Source: JANQRV01 sp964533785 (GTDB lineage Bacteria > Bacteroidota > Bacteroidia > Chitinophagales > Saprospiraceae). From it: a stretch of DNA of 23,134 nt. How positions within the stretch are numbered: position 1 is the first letter of the stretch; the number at the start of each line of letters is the position of its first letter. This document shows positions 8,401 through 16,897 of this stretch, piece by piece. The stretch spans positions 1 through 23,134 of the forward strand of contig CAZHNG010000071.1 of the NCBI GenBank assembly GCA_964533785.1, in the 5' to 3' direction. Both the position numbers and the translations under genes were made by a program. The notes under the pieces are model-generated. The model saw only the letters and a list, made by a program, of their open reading frames with translations, was not told where the DNA came from and ran no database searches.

Positions 8401-11400
8401 AATCCCTGTGATGCGGATGCCGTTACCGAGGATGGGGATACCGACGGGGTCAGTTATGTTTTTGTTACCCTGGAATACGATTTTATCAATGCTAGTTTTT
8501 ACACCGAAGGGGCCACTGAAATAGGATTAACAGCAATGGCTTCTCCGGAAATCAGCCCGACTCTGGAATTCGGCGCGGGGCTGACCGACGTATTTTATAT
8601 CGTGGCCGACCAAAGTGGTAATCCGGATACTTGTTCCTTCCAGATAGCAGTAAGGGATGAACAACTGCCGGAAGCTATCTGTCAACCTACCACTTTGTTT
8701 ATTAATCCATCTGGGTTGGACGTACAGACCATCTCAGCAGCGGAAATTGATGCAGGCAGTTTTGACAATTGCGGCATAGACACGATGTTCTTATCTCCCA
8801 ATACATTTACCTGTAATGAAGTAGGGTTGACGACAAATACAACCCTAACCGTGGTGGACCTCATGGGGAATGAATCCACCTGTACGGTACCTATTCGTAT
8901 AGAAGTGGAATCACCGGTTCCTACGGCAAATTCCGGTATTTGCGGAGGAGATACTTTGTTCCTGATCTCGAATCCTCCTCCGGCTCCCGGTGGTGTCATC
9001 TACACGTATAAGTGGTTTAACCCCAGCGGGATTTTGATCTCCCAGGAGGAAAATCCTATTATTCCGAACATCAGTGCGGATAATGCAGGTGCCTACCGGG
9101 TTGAGGTAGAAGGGATAACTGGTTGTGTGGCTACGGGCATTGTTCAGGTCGTAATTGAAGACCTACCTTTGAGGCCCAAGATCAATACTGAGCAAAATAT
9201 TTGTATTGATCAGCCTATATCACTACAATCCACTGAAAACCCGAATAGCTCCAACGTAATTTACCGTTGGTACGAAGGACTGCCGCCAAATGGCGTGCTG
9301 ATCCAGGAGACCAATGTCCCGTTCATTACGCTTCCCGGACCCCATCCAACCGGTACGCGTGATTTTTACTTGATCATTGAGGCTGATGGTTGTGTTTCGC
9401 AGCCTTCCATTCCGTTTTCAGTAGAAGCTTCAGAACCACCAACTGCTATTGTCAACGAGGATGAAATAACGATTTGTGCCGGAGAATCTATTTCTTTAGG
9501 GACATTTGTTACCGGCACTGATATTGTATACCAGTGGCGGGGACCAAATGGTTTTACCTCCAATGCACAGTTGCCTACGGTCATTGATGAAGCTACTACC
9601 GCTGACGCCGGTGTATATTCCTTAATTATCTCCAGGAATGGTTGTGAATCGGAGGAGGATTTTACGGTGGTCAATGTATTGCCAAGGCCTGACCGCCCCA
9701 TGTTGGTGAGTAACGGCCCCTTATGTGCCGGAGAAAATGCTATTTTGACTACCGATAACGAATCGGCAACGACTTATAATTGGATAGCACCGGATTTGCA
9801 GGAATTCACCACCAGCGAAAACGAATTTCGGATCAATAATGCTCAGGTTAGTGCCAGCGGTACCTGGCAGGTCTATGTCACACAATTTGGTTGTGATTCC
9901 GAGCGGTCGGTTCCCTTGAACTTACAGGTGAATACGGTACCCAATGCCATTGCTTCAGCTGAAAGGCAAACCGTTTGCGAGGGTAATACCATTAACCTTT
10001 TGGCGGCTCCTGAAATTGATGGGGCGACTTACATTTGGAGAGGCCCGAATAACTATACGACGGCTATTCCCAATCCGGTCATCCAAAATGCCGGCAGTGC
10101 ACAGGTCGGCACTTATGAATTAACGGTAACGACCATTGCCGGATGTTCCAGCACCTCAACCATCGATATCGATGTGGAAGAAGGGGTAACCATTACGGCT
10201 GTTAGCAACGACGGACCTTCTTGTCTGAATGGTCCCACGGATATTGAGTTAGTGGCAACGGTGTTCCCGAAAGACGATGGTTCTTATACTTACTTGTGGA
10301 CGGGGCCGAATGGTTTTGCCTCGCCCGACAGTAGTGCCGTCATCCCCAATGCGACGGCTGCGAATAATGGGAATTATTCTTTGAGAGTTACGAATGGAAG
10401 TGGATGTGTTTCTAATATTGCCAGTACCGTGGTCGATGTTTCAGATCCTCCTCCGACGCCTCCGTTGCCGGGCCTGAGTATGAGTACGCCTGCTCCGTTT
10501 TGTATTGGTGGAAATGTAAGTCTGGAAACAGATAGTTATACCGGTAATGAAGTAACCTACCACTGGAATACGCCAAATGGGGTGACCGTTACCGAAGAAC
10601 CGAGTATATCTGTTGATCAACTGAGTATGGAAGATAGCGGTCAGTATAGCGTATTTGTAACCGTTGATGGTTGCCGGTCGAGAACATCCCGGTCTTATAA
10701 TCTGATCGTTAATGAAAATCCTACTATTCAGGCCACCTCCAACAGTCCGGTATGTAGCGGTCAGAATTTAGAAATTTCGGCCCAGGCACTTACCGATGCT
10801 ACCTATCGGTGGAACGGGCCAAGCGATTTTACGTCTTCGAGCCGAACCTTTCGTATTCCTCAGGCCAGAACGAATGAGCATTCCGGGACTTATACCGTAG
10901 TCGCTACGGTGAATGGTTGTCCTTCCGTGCCTTTTGAATTGGAAGTAGAAGTGATGACTACCCCGCAGGTACCCACAATTGACAATTCCGGGCCGGTTTG
11001 TATTTCTGATACGGGTAGCCTGTTGGTTTTGTCGGTAGATACGGCTTCAGCAACCCCCGAAGCACTTTATTCCTGGTTTGTAAATGGGGAACAAAACGGG
11101 GAAGAGACGGAGGAGCTCAACTTTGGTATTAAAGATTTCACCGGTTTTCAGGCGGGTGTTTTCAATTTCCGGGCGCAGGCTCGCCTTGGGATGTGTAGCT
11201 CTGTACTGTCCGAACCAACCGCCGTTGTGATGAATACGATCCCGAGTAGCCAGGCTTTTGCCGGTGCTGATCGCGAGGAATGCGCTGAAAATGAAATTTT
11301 TCTGAATGCTACCGCCCCGGGGATCGGAACAGGGATGTGGCGCTTGGTAGCCGGGGATACTTCGGGTTTGATCATTGCCAATCCTGAAATGGCGAGTACA

Positions 11401-12573
11401 CCGGTCGAAGGACTGAAAGGAGGGAACGATTATATTTTCCGGTGGACATTGTCCAACGGCGCTTGTAGGAATTATTCTTCTGATCAAATAACATTGAATG
11501 TCGTAAATGCAGAATTGGCCGAAGCCGGAGACGATATTCTGGCATGTATTGCCGATGAAGTAACACTGGGCGCTACCCCGCCTTCGGTAGGGCAGGGCAC
11601 CTGGTCGCAATCAGCGGTTCAAAGGGCGTTAGGCGTTACTATTGCCGATTCCAATGATCCGAATACGGTGGTCAGCGGGCTTGAACAAGGGAACCGTTAC
11701 TCCTTCGAATGGACCATAGAGGGAAGTTGCGGCGAATTTTCCGATGACGTTTTTGTCACCATTTCCGACCCCGAACCCTTTGCAGGCGATGATCTCGTGA
11801 TTTGCAACGATAATGGTTCTGCAATACTCGAAGCGATCATTCCTGCCGAAACCAGTGATGGTCAGTGGGAATCATTGAATAATGAAAATGCATTCTTTGT
11901 GGATGAAAGTGATCCTAATACCGTCGTGCAAGGATTGCAGGAAGGTGACAATGTTTTCGTCTGGACAATCGACGAAGGGATCTGCGGCGATATTTCCAGA
12001 GATACGGTGGTGTTGAGCTATACCTTAAGCCCGAAAGCCAATGATGACCAGATCAATGTAGCATTTGGAGAGTCAGTGACCTTCGATGTACTGGAAAATG
12101 ATTTTCTGCCCAAAACGGTAACCGTAAATATTCTCACCCAGCCAGATAATGGCAATTTGATGGCGTTGGATGAAAGTACTTTTACCTACGAACCCAATAT
12201 TAATTACGTTGGAGAGGACCACATTACCTACGAGATCTGCAGCGAAGCTTGTGAATGCTCCGTAGCAGAAATAGTATTAACCGTAGGAGAAGGTGCAGAT
12301 TGTAAAGCACCAAATATCATCACCCCCAATGGGGATGGTATTAACGATACTTTTGTAATCCCCTGCTTACTGGATCTTAACAATTTCCCCAATAGTCAAT
12401 TATTGATCTTTAATGAATGGGGGGATGAAGTTTTCCGGTCTTCACAGCCATATAATAACGACTGGGGGGGAACTTTCGACGGCCAGGATCTGCCGGTGGG
12501 AGTGTATTTTTATATTATTGACTACGGAGGCGTCCGGGAGGCTGAACGGGGGTTTGTTGCTATCCAGCGTTAA
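5464..12573 (+). CDS. Giant multidomain adhesin-like protein with T9SS type B sorting domain (CHU_C)
   Basis: A 2369-aa predicted cell-surface protein. A signal peptide covers about residues 1-32 (hydrophobic FFLSLFIVLCNSVIY, likely cut after TLAQ). Residues about 33-1150 hold HYR-like domains with recurring DNCG/DDCGN motifs and paired cysteines. Two of them are interrupted by a related domain of about 145 residues (616-757 and 860-1008; shared pattern DGSILGRT/NGLLIGST then a Cys-Gly-Asn-like segment). Residues about 1156-1925 carry nine Ig-like repeats of 80-90 residues, each opening with a Cys motif (xxxxCxGxxxxL) and closing with AGxYxVxVxxxGC. Residues 1930-2188 hold three further Ig/PKD-like repeats (AGDD..C..GxW..FxWTI), 2189-2277 a cadherin-like domain (DVLENDFLP), and C2280-2369 the CHU_C domain (NIITPNGDGINDTFVI, LPVGVYFYII). 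CHU_C directs export and attachment by the type IX system. No catalytic domain is seen. An adhesion or gliding role is inferred from architecture and neighbours. Confidence 0.9.
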   Translation: MNLCFFKCRRPFFLSLFIVLCNSVIYTTTLAQSAPVINNVPAEVTIDCIDDVPDPVDLEATDDDPGFPKLITPVDMPEAADITPVCALDTIFRIWTAESDSATITRDTQLIIINPDETPPTIGLDVERDTASCEIALDDNNPQGYASWKNEQNIRVNTNIDTLITDNCSGIDFGALEMEEIIDGPCGTREYRFTITDNCGQTATWSAFYTVLDTVPPVFVDLPGDTIVSCDDPYLIAPAPIVTATDNCSMNFIPVLTVDDDQEVNGSCKEFQYTITRTWTVSDDCGNETTGQQIINVNDLTAPTFTEPDDIIISCTDDANDLDLTGDVTDAVDECGGPVNLDFSDQVSQGSCPNDTIITRTWRARDVCGNTTTRTQTITKKDDTPPTFTPPRDTMVDCSIGEQVDVTGRPTGIQDNCGNGFRTPTFIDVIVDDPLCESKYTVKRTWTIEDSCGNAAFYEQIIEVMDLQAPAFSTAPMDLTIICADDLNIETAFEDWLTNRAGASATDNCELLDTIFVFNSGTDQVPDLSTFICPANGDTVLMQQVDFIIEDACGNRDTAMATFAVIDNTPPTIIECQSDTTIFTNPGECSATFALIPPAFEEECSASLEVEDIVSENTLTSAALPGEEGNVPVDPTILNFPLNTSQPVNAFTDASLTISLISADAETESEHLIIKGEDGSILGRTATTDVSCGNSDTTVVITRDQFNEWASDGVISIGLEPNIPVGQAGRFAVNDICENGTIVRGNLQVTVKSLETVRFRYRKDDEPLIDADFSDPVMATFDQGTHTVAYILEDCAGNVDSCTFILTVRDNEPPELSCPDDIVIVLPPDTCSVALTLPFIEDITDNCAARQQYLETLPNDTTDALIRFQLDPNLNDYLAMEDSVVFTNVAANAIGDVNVVLDVKGDFSTNGAFIDVFSENGLLIGSTRVGIADCNNAGQQGNLTIPAATFNEMAVDGQITLRLVPNDITVPPGVAGDGINPCDADAVTEDGDTDGVSYVFVTLEYDFINASFYTEGATEIGLTAMASPEISPTLEFGAGLTDVFYIVADQSGNPDTCSFQIAVRDEQLPEAICQPTTLFINPSGLDVQTISAAEIDAGSFDNCGIDTMFLSPNTFTCNEVGLTTNTTLTVVDLMGNESTCTVPIRIEVESPVPTANSGICGGDTLFLISNPPPAPGGVIYTYKWFNPSGILISQEENPIIPNISADNAGAYRVEVEGITGCVATGIVQVVIEDLPLRPKINTEQNICIDQPISLQSTENPNSSNVIYRWYEGLPPNGVLIQETNVPFITLPGPHPTGTRDFYLIIEADGCVSQPSIPFSVEASEPPTAIVNEDEITICAGESISLGTFVTGTDIVYQWRGPNGFTSNAQLPTVIDEATTADAGVYSLIISRNGCESEEDFTVVNVLPRPDRPMLVSNGPLCAGENAILTTDNESATTYNWIAPDLQEFTTSENEFRINNAQVSASGTWQVYVTQFGCDSERSVPLNLQVNTVPNAIASAERQTVCEGNTINLLAAPEIDGATYIWRGPNNYTTAIPNPVIQNAGSAQVGTYELTVTTIAGCSSTSTIDIDVEEGVTITAVSNDGPSCLNGPTDIELVATVFPKDDGSYTYLWTGPNGFASPDSSAVIPNATAANNGNYSLRVTNGSGCVSNIASTVVDVSDPPPTPPLPGLSMSTPAPFCIGGNVSLETDSYTGNEVTYHWNTPNGVTVTEEPSISVDQLSMEDSGQYSVFVTVDGCRSRTSRSYNLIVNENPTIQATSNSPVCSGQNLEISAQALTDATYRWNGPSDFTSSSRTFRIPQARTNEHSGTYTVVATVNGCPSVPFELEVEVMTTPQVPTIDNSGPVCISDTGSLLVLSVDTASATPEALYSWFVNGEQNGEETEELNFGIKDFTGFQAGVFNFRAQARLGMCSSVLSEPTAVVMNTIPSSQAFAGADREECAENEIFLNATAPGIGTGMWRLVAGDTSGLIIANPEMASTPVEGLKGGNDYIFRWTLSNGACRNYSSDQITLNVVNAELAEAGDDILACIADEVTLGATPPSVGQGTWSQSAVQRALGVTIADSNDPNTVVSGLEQGNRYSFEWTIEGSCGEFSDDVFVTISDPEPFAGDDLVICNDNGSAILEAIIPAETSDGQWESLNNENAFFVDESDPNTVVQGLQEGDNVFVWTIDEGICGDISRDTVVLSYTLSPKANDDQINVAFGESVTFDVLENDFLPKTVTVNILTQPDNGNLMALDESTFTYEPNINYVGEDHITYEICSEACECSVAEIVLTVGEGADCKAPNIITPNGDGINDTFVIPCLLDLNNFPNSQLLIFNEWGDEVFRSSQPYNNDWGGTFDGQDLPVGVYFYIIDYGGVREAERGFVAIQR

Positions 12574-12608
12574 GTCTTGTTCCCAAAAACAAAAAATTAT
12601 CAATCACT

Positions 12609-13577
12609 ATGATGAAAAAATTACTCATTTTACTGGTGTCTTTGGCGACTGCACTCCCGCTTGTATCTCAACAAGAAGCTCAGTTTACCCAGTTTATGAA
12701 CTTCAAGCTGGGGCTTAATCCAGGGTACGCGGGAAGCGAAGACTCACCTACCATTACCGCATTGGTTAGAAATCAATGGCTGGGATTGGAAGGAGCCCCG
12801 CAAACTCAATTACTGGCTTTTGATATGCCGGTCTTTAACAAAAGAGTTGGGATAGGGGGAAGTATAGTACGTCGTACCATAGGTTTTATGGAAAGATATA
12901 CCGCACAGGCTAGCTATGCCTACCGGGTTAATTTTGGCCGCGGAAAATTAGGCATCGGCCTACAGTCTTCTATTCGCCTGATGAGGTTTGATTTCAACGA
13001 AGCGCAAGGCACTCAGCCGGTTGAATTGGATGCGACCATCCCGGTCGGTATTCGAACTAAGTACGTGCCGAATCTCGGAGCAGGGCTTTATTATCATTCG
13101 GCCCGCTTTTTTGCTGGTGTCTCTATTCCCCGTTTTCTGAAAAATGATATCGATATTGCTGATGCCAATTCTATTGTCAGCCGTGAAATACAGCATGTGT
13201 ACATCATGGCCGGTGGTACGCTGGCACTTAGTGACGAAATAGCTTTCCGGCCCCAAGTATTACTCAAATACCTGAATGACGCTCCGTTTGATGCCGACTT
13301 CAATTTCGGATTCATCTTTCAAAACCGCTATACAACGGGAATTTCCTATCGCTTGGGCGGATCGAGCCAGACTGGAATAGGAGAATCCTTATCTTTACTA
13401 GTATCCGGCGTGTTTAATGAAAAAATTGAATTGGGTATTTCCTACGATTATACCCTTTCGCAGATCAGGAACTATTCAGGGGGGAGTATTGAAGCAATGG
13501 TGAAATATTACATCGGGGGCCGGTCTGATCAAGGCAATGTGGTTAATCCTTTGCCGGGGTCTGAATATTATAAATAG
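12609..13577 (+). CDS. Type IX secretion outer-membrane protein, PorP/SprF family
   Basis: A 322-aa predicted outer-membrane beta-barrel protein. It has an N-terminal signal peptide (MMKKLLILLVSLATALPLVS) followed at once by the family hallmark QQEAQFTQFMNFKLGLNPGYAG, then RNQWLGLEGAPQTQLLAFDMPV and alternating strands up to the C-terminus (VKYYIGGRSDQG). In Flavobacterium SprF is needed for secretion of the adhesin SprB, and PorP/SprF paralogues usually sit beside genes for type B CTD substrates. Here the gene starts 35 bp after the adhesin stop, so the pair is very likely co-transcribed and this protein is the probable dedicated partner of the adhesin. ATG 12609 and ATG 12612 are both possible starts; there is no Shine-Dalgarno sequence to decide. 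Confidence 0.93.
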   Translation: MMKKLLILLVSLATALPLVSQQEAQFTQFMNFKLGLNPGYAGSEDSPTITALVRNQWLGLEGAPQTQLLAFDMPVFNKRVGIGGSIVRRTIGFMERYTAQASYAYRVNFGRGKLGIGLQSSIRLMRFDFNEAQGTQPVELDATIPVGIRTKYVPNLGAGLYYHSARFFAGVSIPRFLKNDIDIADANSIVSREIQHVYIMAGGTLALSDEIAFRPQVLLKYLNDAPFDADFNFGFIFQNRYTTGISYRLGGSSQTGIGESLSLLVSGVFNEKIELGISYDYTLSQIRNYSGGSIEAMVKYYIGGRSDQGNVVNPLPGSEYYK

Positions 13578-13588
13578 ATTTGTTTTTT

Positions 13589-13630
13589 GACGCTAGACGC
13601 TAGACGCTAGACGCTAGACGCTAGACGCTA
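13589..13630 (+). repeat. Perfect tandem repeat, six copies of GACGCTA
   Basis: Six identical contiguous 7-bp units fill 13589-13630, beginning 12 bp after the PorP/SprF stop codon. This is the only non-degenerate member of the heptad family in the window. Perfect identity suggests recent expansion by slippage. One further isolated CTAGACG lies at 13764-13770. Confidence 0.95.
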
Positions 13631-13797
13631 GATGTATTGACTTCTAAACTTGGGGGCATTTTCAATCACCACTAAGAACGCAAAGAACGTGAAGTTCTTT
13701 TTTCCTAGCGATTCTTCAGCGGTGAGTAAAAGCCTTTGACCTCAAGTTTAACCGGCAGCACAGCTAGACGCCCATTGAAAATAAAAACCTAACTACC
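13631..13797. other. Intergenic segment with hairpin before the OmpA gene
   Basis: No gene is seen. AAAGAAC (13682-13688) and GTTCTTT (13694-13700) form a 7-bp hairpin with a 5-nt loop that runs straight into a T tract. This is terminator-like but AT-rich and weak, and could attenuate transcription between the PorP/SprF and OmpA genes. The AAGAACGCAAAGAACG segment before it resembles short repeats common in intergenic DNA of many bacteria. Confidence 0.35.
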
Positions 13798-15858
13798 ATG
13801 AGACGGATTTTACTGTTGAGTCTATTATTGGGTATTACTGCTTTGGCATTTTCACAAGTTATCGATCCGGCTTACGAGCGCAATCTCAAAAAATTTACGA
13901 AAGAGGTCGATGAAAGTATTATTGTCCGCAATGCAGATCAAATTAATACTTCCGGTTTCGATTGGGCCCCCGTTTATTTTGAGGATGGCATCGTTTATGT
14001 TTCCCAATACCGGAGCGGGTTGATCGATGAAAATTCCGGATTTACCTATTCGGATCTCTTTTATGCACCCTTGGATCAGGGCGGAACTCCCTCTAAGCCT
14101 CAGATGTTTTCAGTAGAAGTGAATAAAGAGCTGAACGAAGGGCCCGTATGTTTCAACAGTTCCCAAACCAAAATGTATTTTACCCAAAACAACAATGATG
14201 GTGGCATCACTCGTGAAAATGATCAAGGAGATGTCGTTTTAAAAATATACGAAGCGCAAAAAGGGTATTTTGATTGGGAAAGGATAAGGGAACTACCCTT
14301 TAATAATGATAATTTTAACTGCATGCATCCTTCATTGTCTCCCGACGGAACAAAGTTGTTTTTTGTATCGGATATGCCGGAAGTAGGCTATGGAGGTTAT
14401 GACATTTATTTTGTACAGAATATCAATGGTAGTTGGTCTGCCCCGATCAATCTGGGACCGGAAGTGAATACTTCCAAAGATGAAGCTTTTCCCATGATCC
14501 ACAGCAGTGGCACCTTGTTTTTTGCTTCAAAAGGTCATAAAGGTTTCGGGGATTTTGATCTTTACATGATCGATATGAGTACTTCCGAATGGGGAAATGT
14601 ACTTAATCTGGGGCGTCCGTTTAATTCCAAATCTGATGATTTTGGCATTTCTTTGACGGAGGACGGCAGGAAGGGTTTTTTTACTTCTTCTCGTAATGGG
14701 GGGTTGGGCAAACATGATATTTATCAATTTGAAGCGCCCGATGGAATAAGAGGAATTCATTTGGAAAGTGCGCTGCACACTAAGGTCATGCTTACCAACG
14801 AGGAAACGGGCAAGCCCATTGCAAACGCTACGGTGCGATATTACGAAAAGTCCATTGATGGGCTGTTCAACAATAAAGAATTGTACGATGTGGAAATAAA
14901 GCCGGATCCCGATAATGAAGATGAACTGTTCTTCAAGTTAAAACGAAAGCCGGAGGAAGATCTGCCGGGGATAAGATATCGAACGGACGAATCGGGTCTT
15001 GCCGTTCTGCCGCTTTCTCCCGGTAAGGAATTTATCATTATGGCATCCAAAGCAGGCTATACCCCTGTAGATACCAATTATTCGACCAAAACCAAAGGGT
15101 ACGTTCAAGCCGTTGAAATGACGATGCGGGAAAGTAACTGTATGGTACTCAGTGGGAAGGTGGTCAGCGATCCATACCGGGGAACAATATTCGGGGCTAA
15201 TATTACCATAATCAGTAGTTGTGACGATCCGCCTCAGCAGGTAACTTCCAATATTGATGGGAAATTTGAAGCTTGCCTGACGCTTGGATGTGATTTTACC
15301 ATCATCGGCGAAAAAGAAGGTTTCCAAAGTGTGGAAACTAAGATCTCGACCATTAAGATCAGGAACCGTCGCTTTGCTACCGTTGACCTGGAATTGAAAC
15401 CAGAATCCGAAAAGAGTATTAGAGAGCCAATTAAAAAAGGGACTGTAATCGTTTTCGAAGAAATTTATTACGATTTTAATAAAACAACCATTCGTGAAGG
15501 GGAAAGCCGAGACCTGGAGATTCTGGCAGAATTGATGAAAAAGTACCCGAGTATGATCATAGAATTGGGGGCGCATTCGGATAGTCGCGGGTCCAGTGAT
15601 TACAATCAGACACTTTCCTACCGGCGGGCAGAAGCCGCAAAACTTTTCCTGGTAAAGCAGGGTATTGCTTCTCACCGGATCAAAGCATTTGGTTATGGTG
15701 AAAATGAAATTAGAAACCATTGTGTTGATGGCGTAGAATGTGATGATGAAGAGCATGAATACAACCGGCGGACCGAAGTGAAAATATTAGAAATAAACGA
15801 ACCGGTGGAGGAATTGCTGAAGAGCAGAGGTGTTGGGAGTAATAATGGGAAACATTGA
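13798..15858 (+). CDS. PD40 beta-propeller / OmpA-domain cell-envelope protein
   Basis: A 686-aa predicted periplasmic or outer-membrane-associated protein. A signal peptide (MRRILLLSLLLGITALAFSQ) is followed by WD40-like PD40 repeats at about 173-207 (HPSLSPDGTKLFFVSD), 226-262 and 277-315 (GISLTEDGRKGFFTSSRNGG). Two carboxypeptidase-regulatory-like beta domains follow at about 325-440 and 445-535. The C-terminal OmpA domain (about 550-666) has YYDFNKTTI, GAHSDSRGSSDYN (D595) and NRRTEVKI (R658), in the place of the Asp and Arg that bind peptidoglycan diaminopimelate in OmpA/Pal. This PD40-regulatory-OmpA layout is typical of proteins encoded next to PorP/SprF in Bacteroidota, where they are thought to anchor or stabilise T9SS surface complexes. 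The 220-bp upstream spacer carries a tandem repeat and a weak hairpin. Confidence 0.93.
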   Translation: MRRILLLSLLLGITALAFSQVIDPAYERNLKKFTKEVDESIIVRNADQINTSGFDWAPVYFEDGIVYVSQYRSGLIDENSGFTYSDLFYAPLDQGGTPSKPQMFSVEVNKELNEGPVCFNSSQTKMYFTQNNNDGGITRENDQGDVVLKIYEAQKGYFDWERIRELPFNNDNFNCMHPSLSPDGTKLFFVSDMPEVGYGGYDIYFVQNINGSWSAPINLGPEVNTSKDEAFPMIHSSGTLFFASKGHKGFGDFDLYMIDMSTSEWGNVLNLGRPFNSKSDDFGISLTEDGRKGFFTSSRNGGLGKHDIYQFEAPDGIRGIHLESALHTKVMLTNEETGKPIANATVRYYEKSIDGLFNNKELYDVEIKPDPDNEDELFFKLKRKPEEDLPGIRYRTDESGLAVLPLSPGKEFIIMASKAGYTPVDTNYSTKTKGYVQAVEMTMRESNCMVLSGKVVSDPYRGTIFGANITIISSCDDPPQQVTSNIDGKFEACLTLGCDFTIIGEKEGFQSVETKISTIKIRNRRFATVDLELKPESEKSIREPIKKGTVIVFEEIYYDFNKTTIREGESRDLEILAELMKKYPSMIIELGAHSDSRGSSDYNQTLSYRRAEAAKLFLVKQGIASHRIKAFGYGENEIRNHCVDGVECDDEEHEYNRRTEVKILEINEPVEELLKSRGVGSNNGKH

Positions 15859-15877
15859 ATAGACTGAATCAATACTC

Positions 15878-16897
15878 ATGTTGAAGGATAGCTTAAATTT
15901 ATTGTCAAAACTAACCGTGTCGAAGTTATGGAATGCCTGGAAGGTATTTTTGTCCTTTTGGGTGACACGGTGGCTTAAGCGTCCTTATCAGTGGGGATAC
16001 CCCTTTACAGTTTCAATAGAGCCAACCACGGCTTGTAACCTGGAATGCCCTGAATGCCCAAGTGGGTTAAGGAATTTTACCCGGCCCACCGGCAACCTGA
16101 AGACCGATTTTTTTCGCCAGGTCATGGATGACAACTACCACCGTTTGATCTACCTCATTTTTTATTTTCAGGGAGAACCCTACATTAATCCCAATTTCCT
16201 GGATATGGTGAAGTATGCTAATAAGAAAGGCATTTACACCATTACTTCTACCAACGGCCATTTTCTGAACGATAAGAATGCCCAAAAGACGATTGAGTGC
16301 GGCCTCGACCGGATCATTATCTCTATTGACGGCACAACGCAGGAAGTTTATGAGCAATATCGCAAGAAAGGGAAATTGGAGAACGTCTTGCAAGGCGCCA
16401 GGAATATCGTTAAGTGGAAAAGGAAACTAAAATCCTCCAAACCCTACGTCATTTTTCAATTTCTCGTCGTCAGACCGAATGAACACCAGATCGAGGAAGT
16501 CAAACGATTGGCCGCTGAGATCGGTGTGGACGAAGTGAAGTTTAAATCTGCGCAAGTTTATCAATATGAAAATGGTAATCCGCTGATTCCTCTGAATGAA
16601 AAATATGCTCGCTACGTTCAACAGCCGGATGGCACGTATAAGGTGAAGAACAAGCTGTTAAATCATTGCTGGAAATTGTGGCATTCCTGTGTGATTACCT
16701 GGGACGGAAAGGTCGTACCCTGTTGTTTTGATAAAGATGCTATGCACCAAATGGGAGATTTGCGGATAGATAAGTTGGAAAAGATCTGGTATGAAGGAGC
16801 CTACCGAAGGTTTAGAGAAAAAATTCTGACCGGGCGTAGCAAAATTGAAATTTGTAGTAATTGCACTGAAGGATGTAAAATTTGGCTGGATGGCTGA
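15878..16897 (+). CDS. Radical SAM protein with SPASM domain
   Basis: A 339-aa radical SAM enzyme of unknown substrate. The [4Fe-4S] motif CNLECPEC (C53, C57, C60) follows SIEPTTA, and QGEP (98-101) stands for the usual GGEP SAM-binding motif. The C-terminal third is a SPASM-type auxiliary-cluster domain: C264, C271, C282/C283 (VITWDGKVVPCCFD) and C326, C329, C333 (CSNCTEGC). A tryptophan-rich stretch at 18-40 is probably peripheral rather than membrane-spanning. The gene starts 19 bp after the OmpA gene, so co-transcription is likely. SPASM proteins often modify peptides or act in cofactor and envelope biosynthesis, but no precursor peptide gene is visible nearby and the substrate cannot be named. 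The Gln in place of the first Gly of GGEP occurs in other family members. Confidence 0.9.
   Translation: MLKDSLNLLSKLTVSKLWNAWKVFLSFWVTRWLKRPYQWGYPFTVSIEPTTACNLECPECPSGLRNFTRPTGNLKTDFFRQVMDDNYHRLIYLIFYFQGEPYINPNFLDMVKYANKKGIYTITSTNGHFLNDKNAQKTIECGLDRIIISIDGTTQEVYEQYRKKGKLENVLQGARNIVKWKRKLKSSKPYVIFQFLVVRPNEHQIEEVKRLAAEIGVDEVKFKSAQVYQYENGNPLIPLNEKYARYVQQPDGTYKVKNKLLNHCWKLWHSCVITWDGKVVPCCFDKDAMHQMGDLRIDKLEKIWYEGAYRRFREKILTGRSKIEICSNCTEGCKIWLDG

Noticed and set aside
11047..11610. 187-codon frame antisense to the adhesin
   Set aside because: Shadow of the Ig-like repeats; Pro/Arg-rich composition typical of reversed coding sequence.
13589..13630. Possible CRISPR array
   Set aside because: Seven-bp units without spacers, and no cas genes; this is a simple tandem repeat.
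14938..15756. 272-codon frame antisense to the OmpA gene
   Set aside because: Long, but a shadow of a well-supported gene with clear PD40 and OmpA domains; the antisense translation shows no family features.
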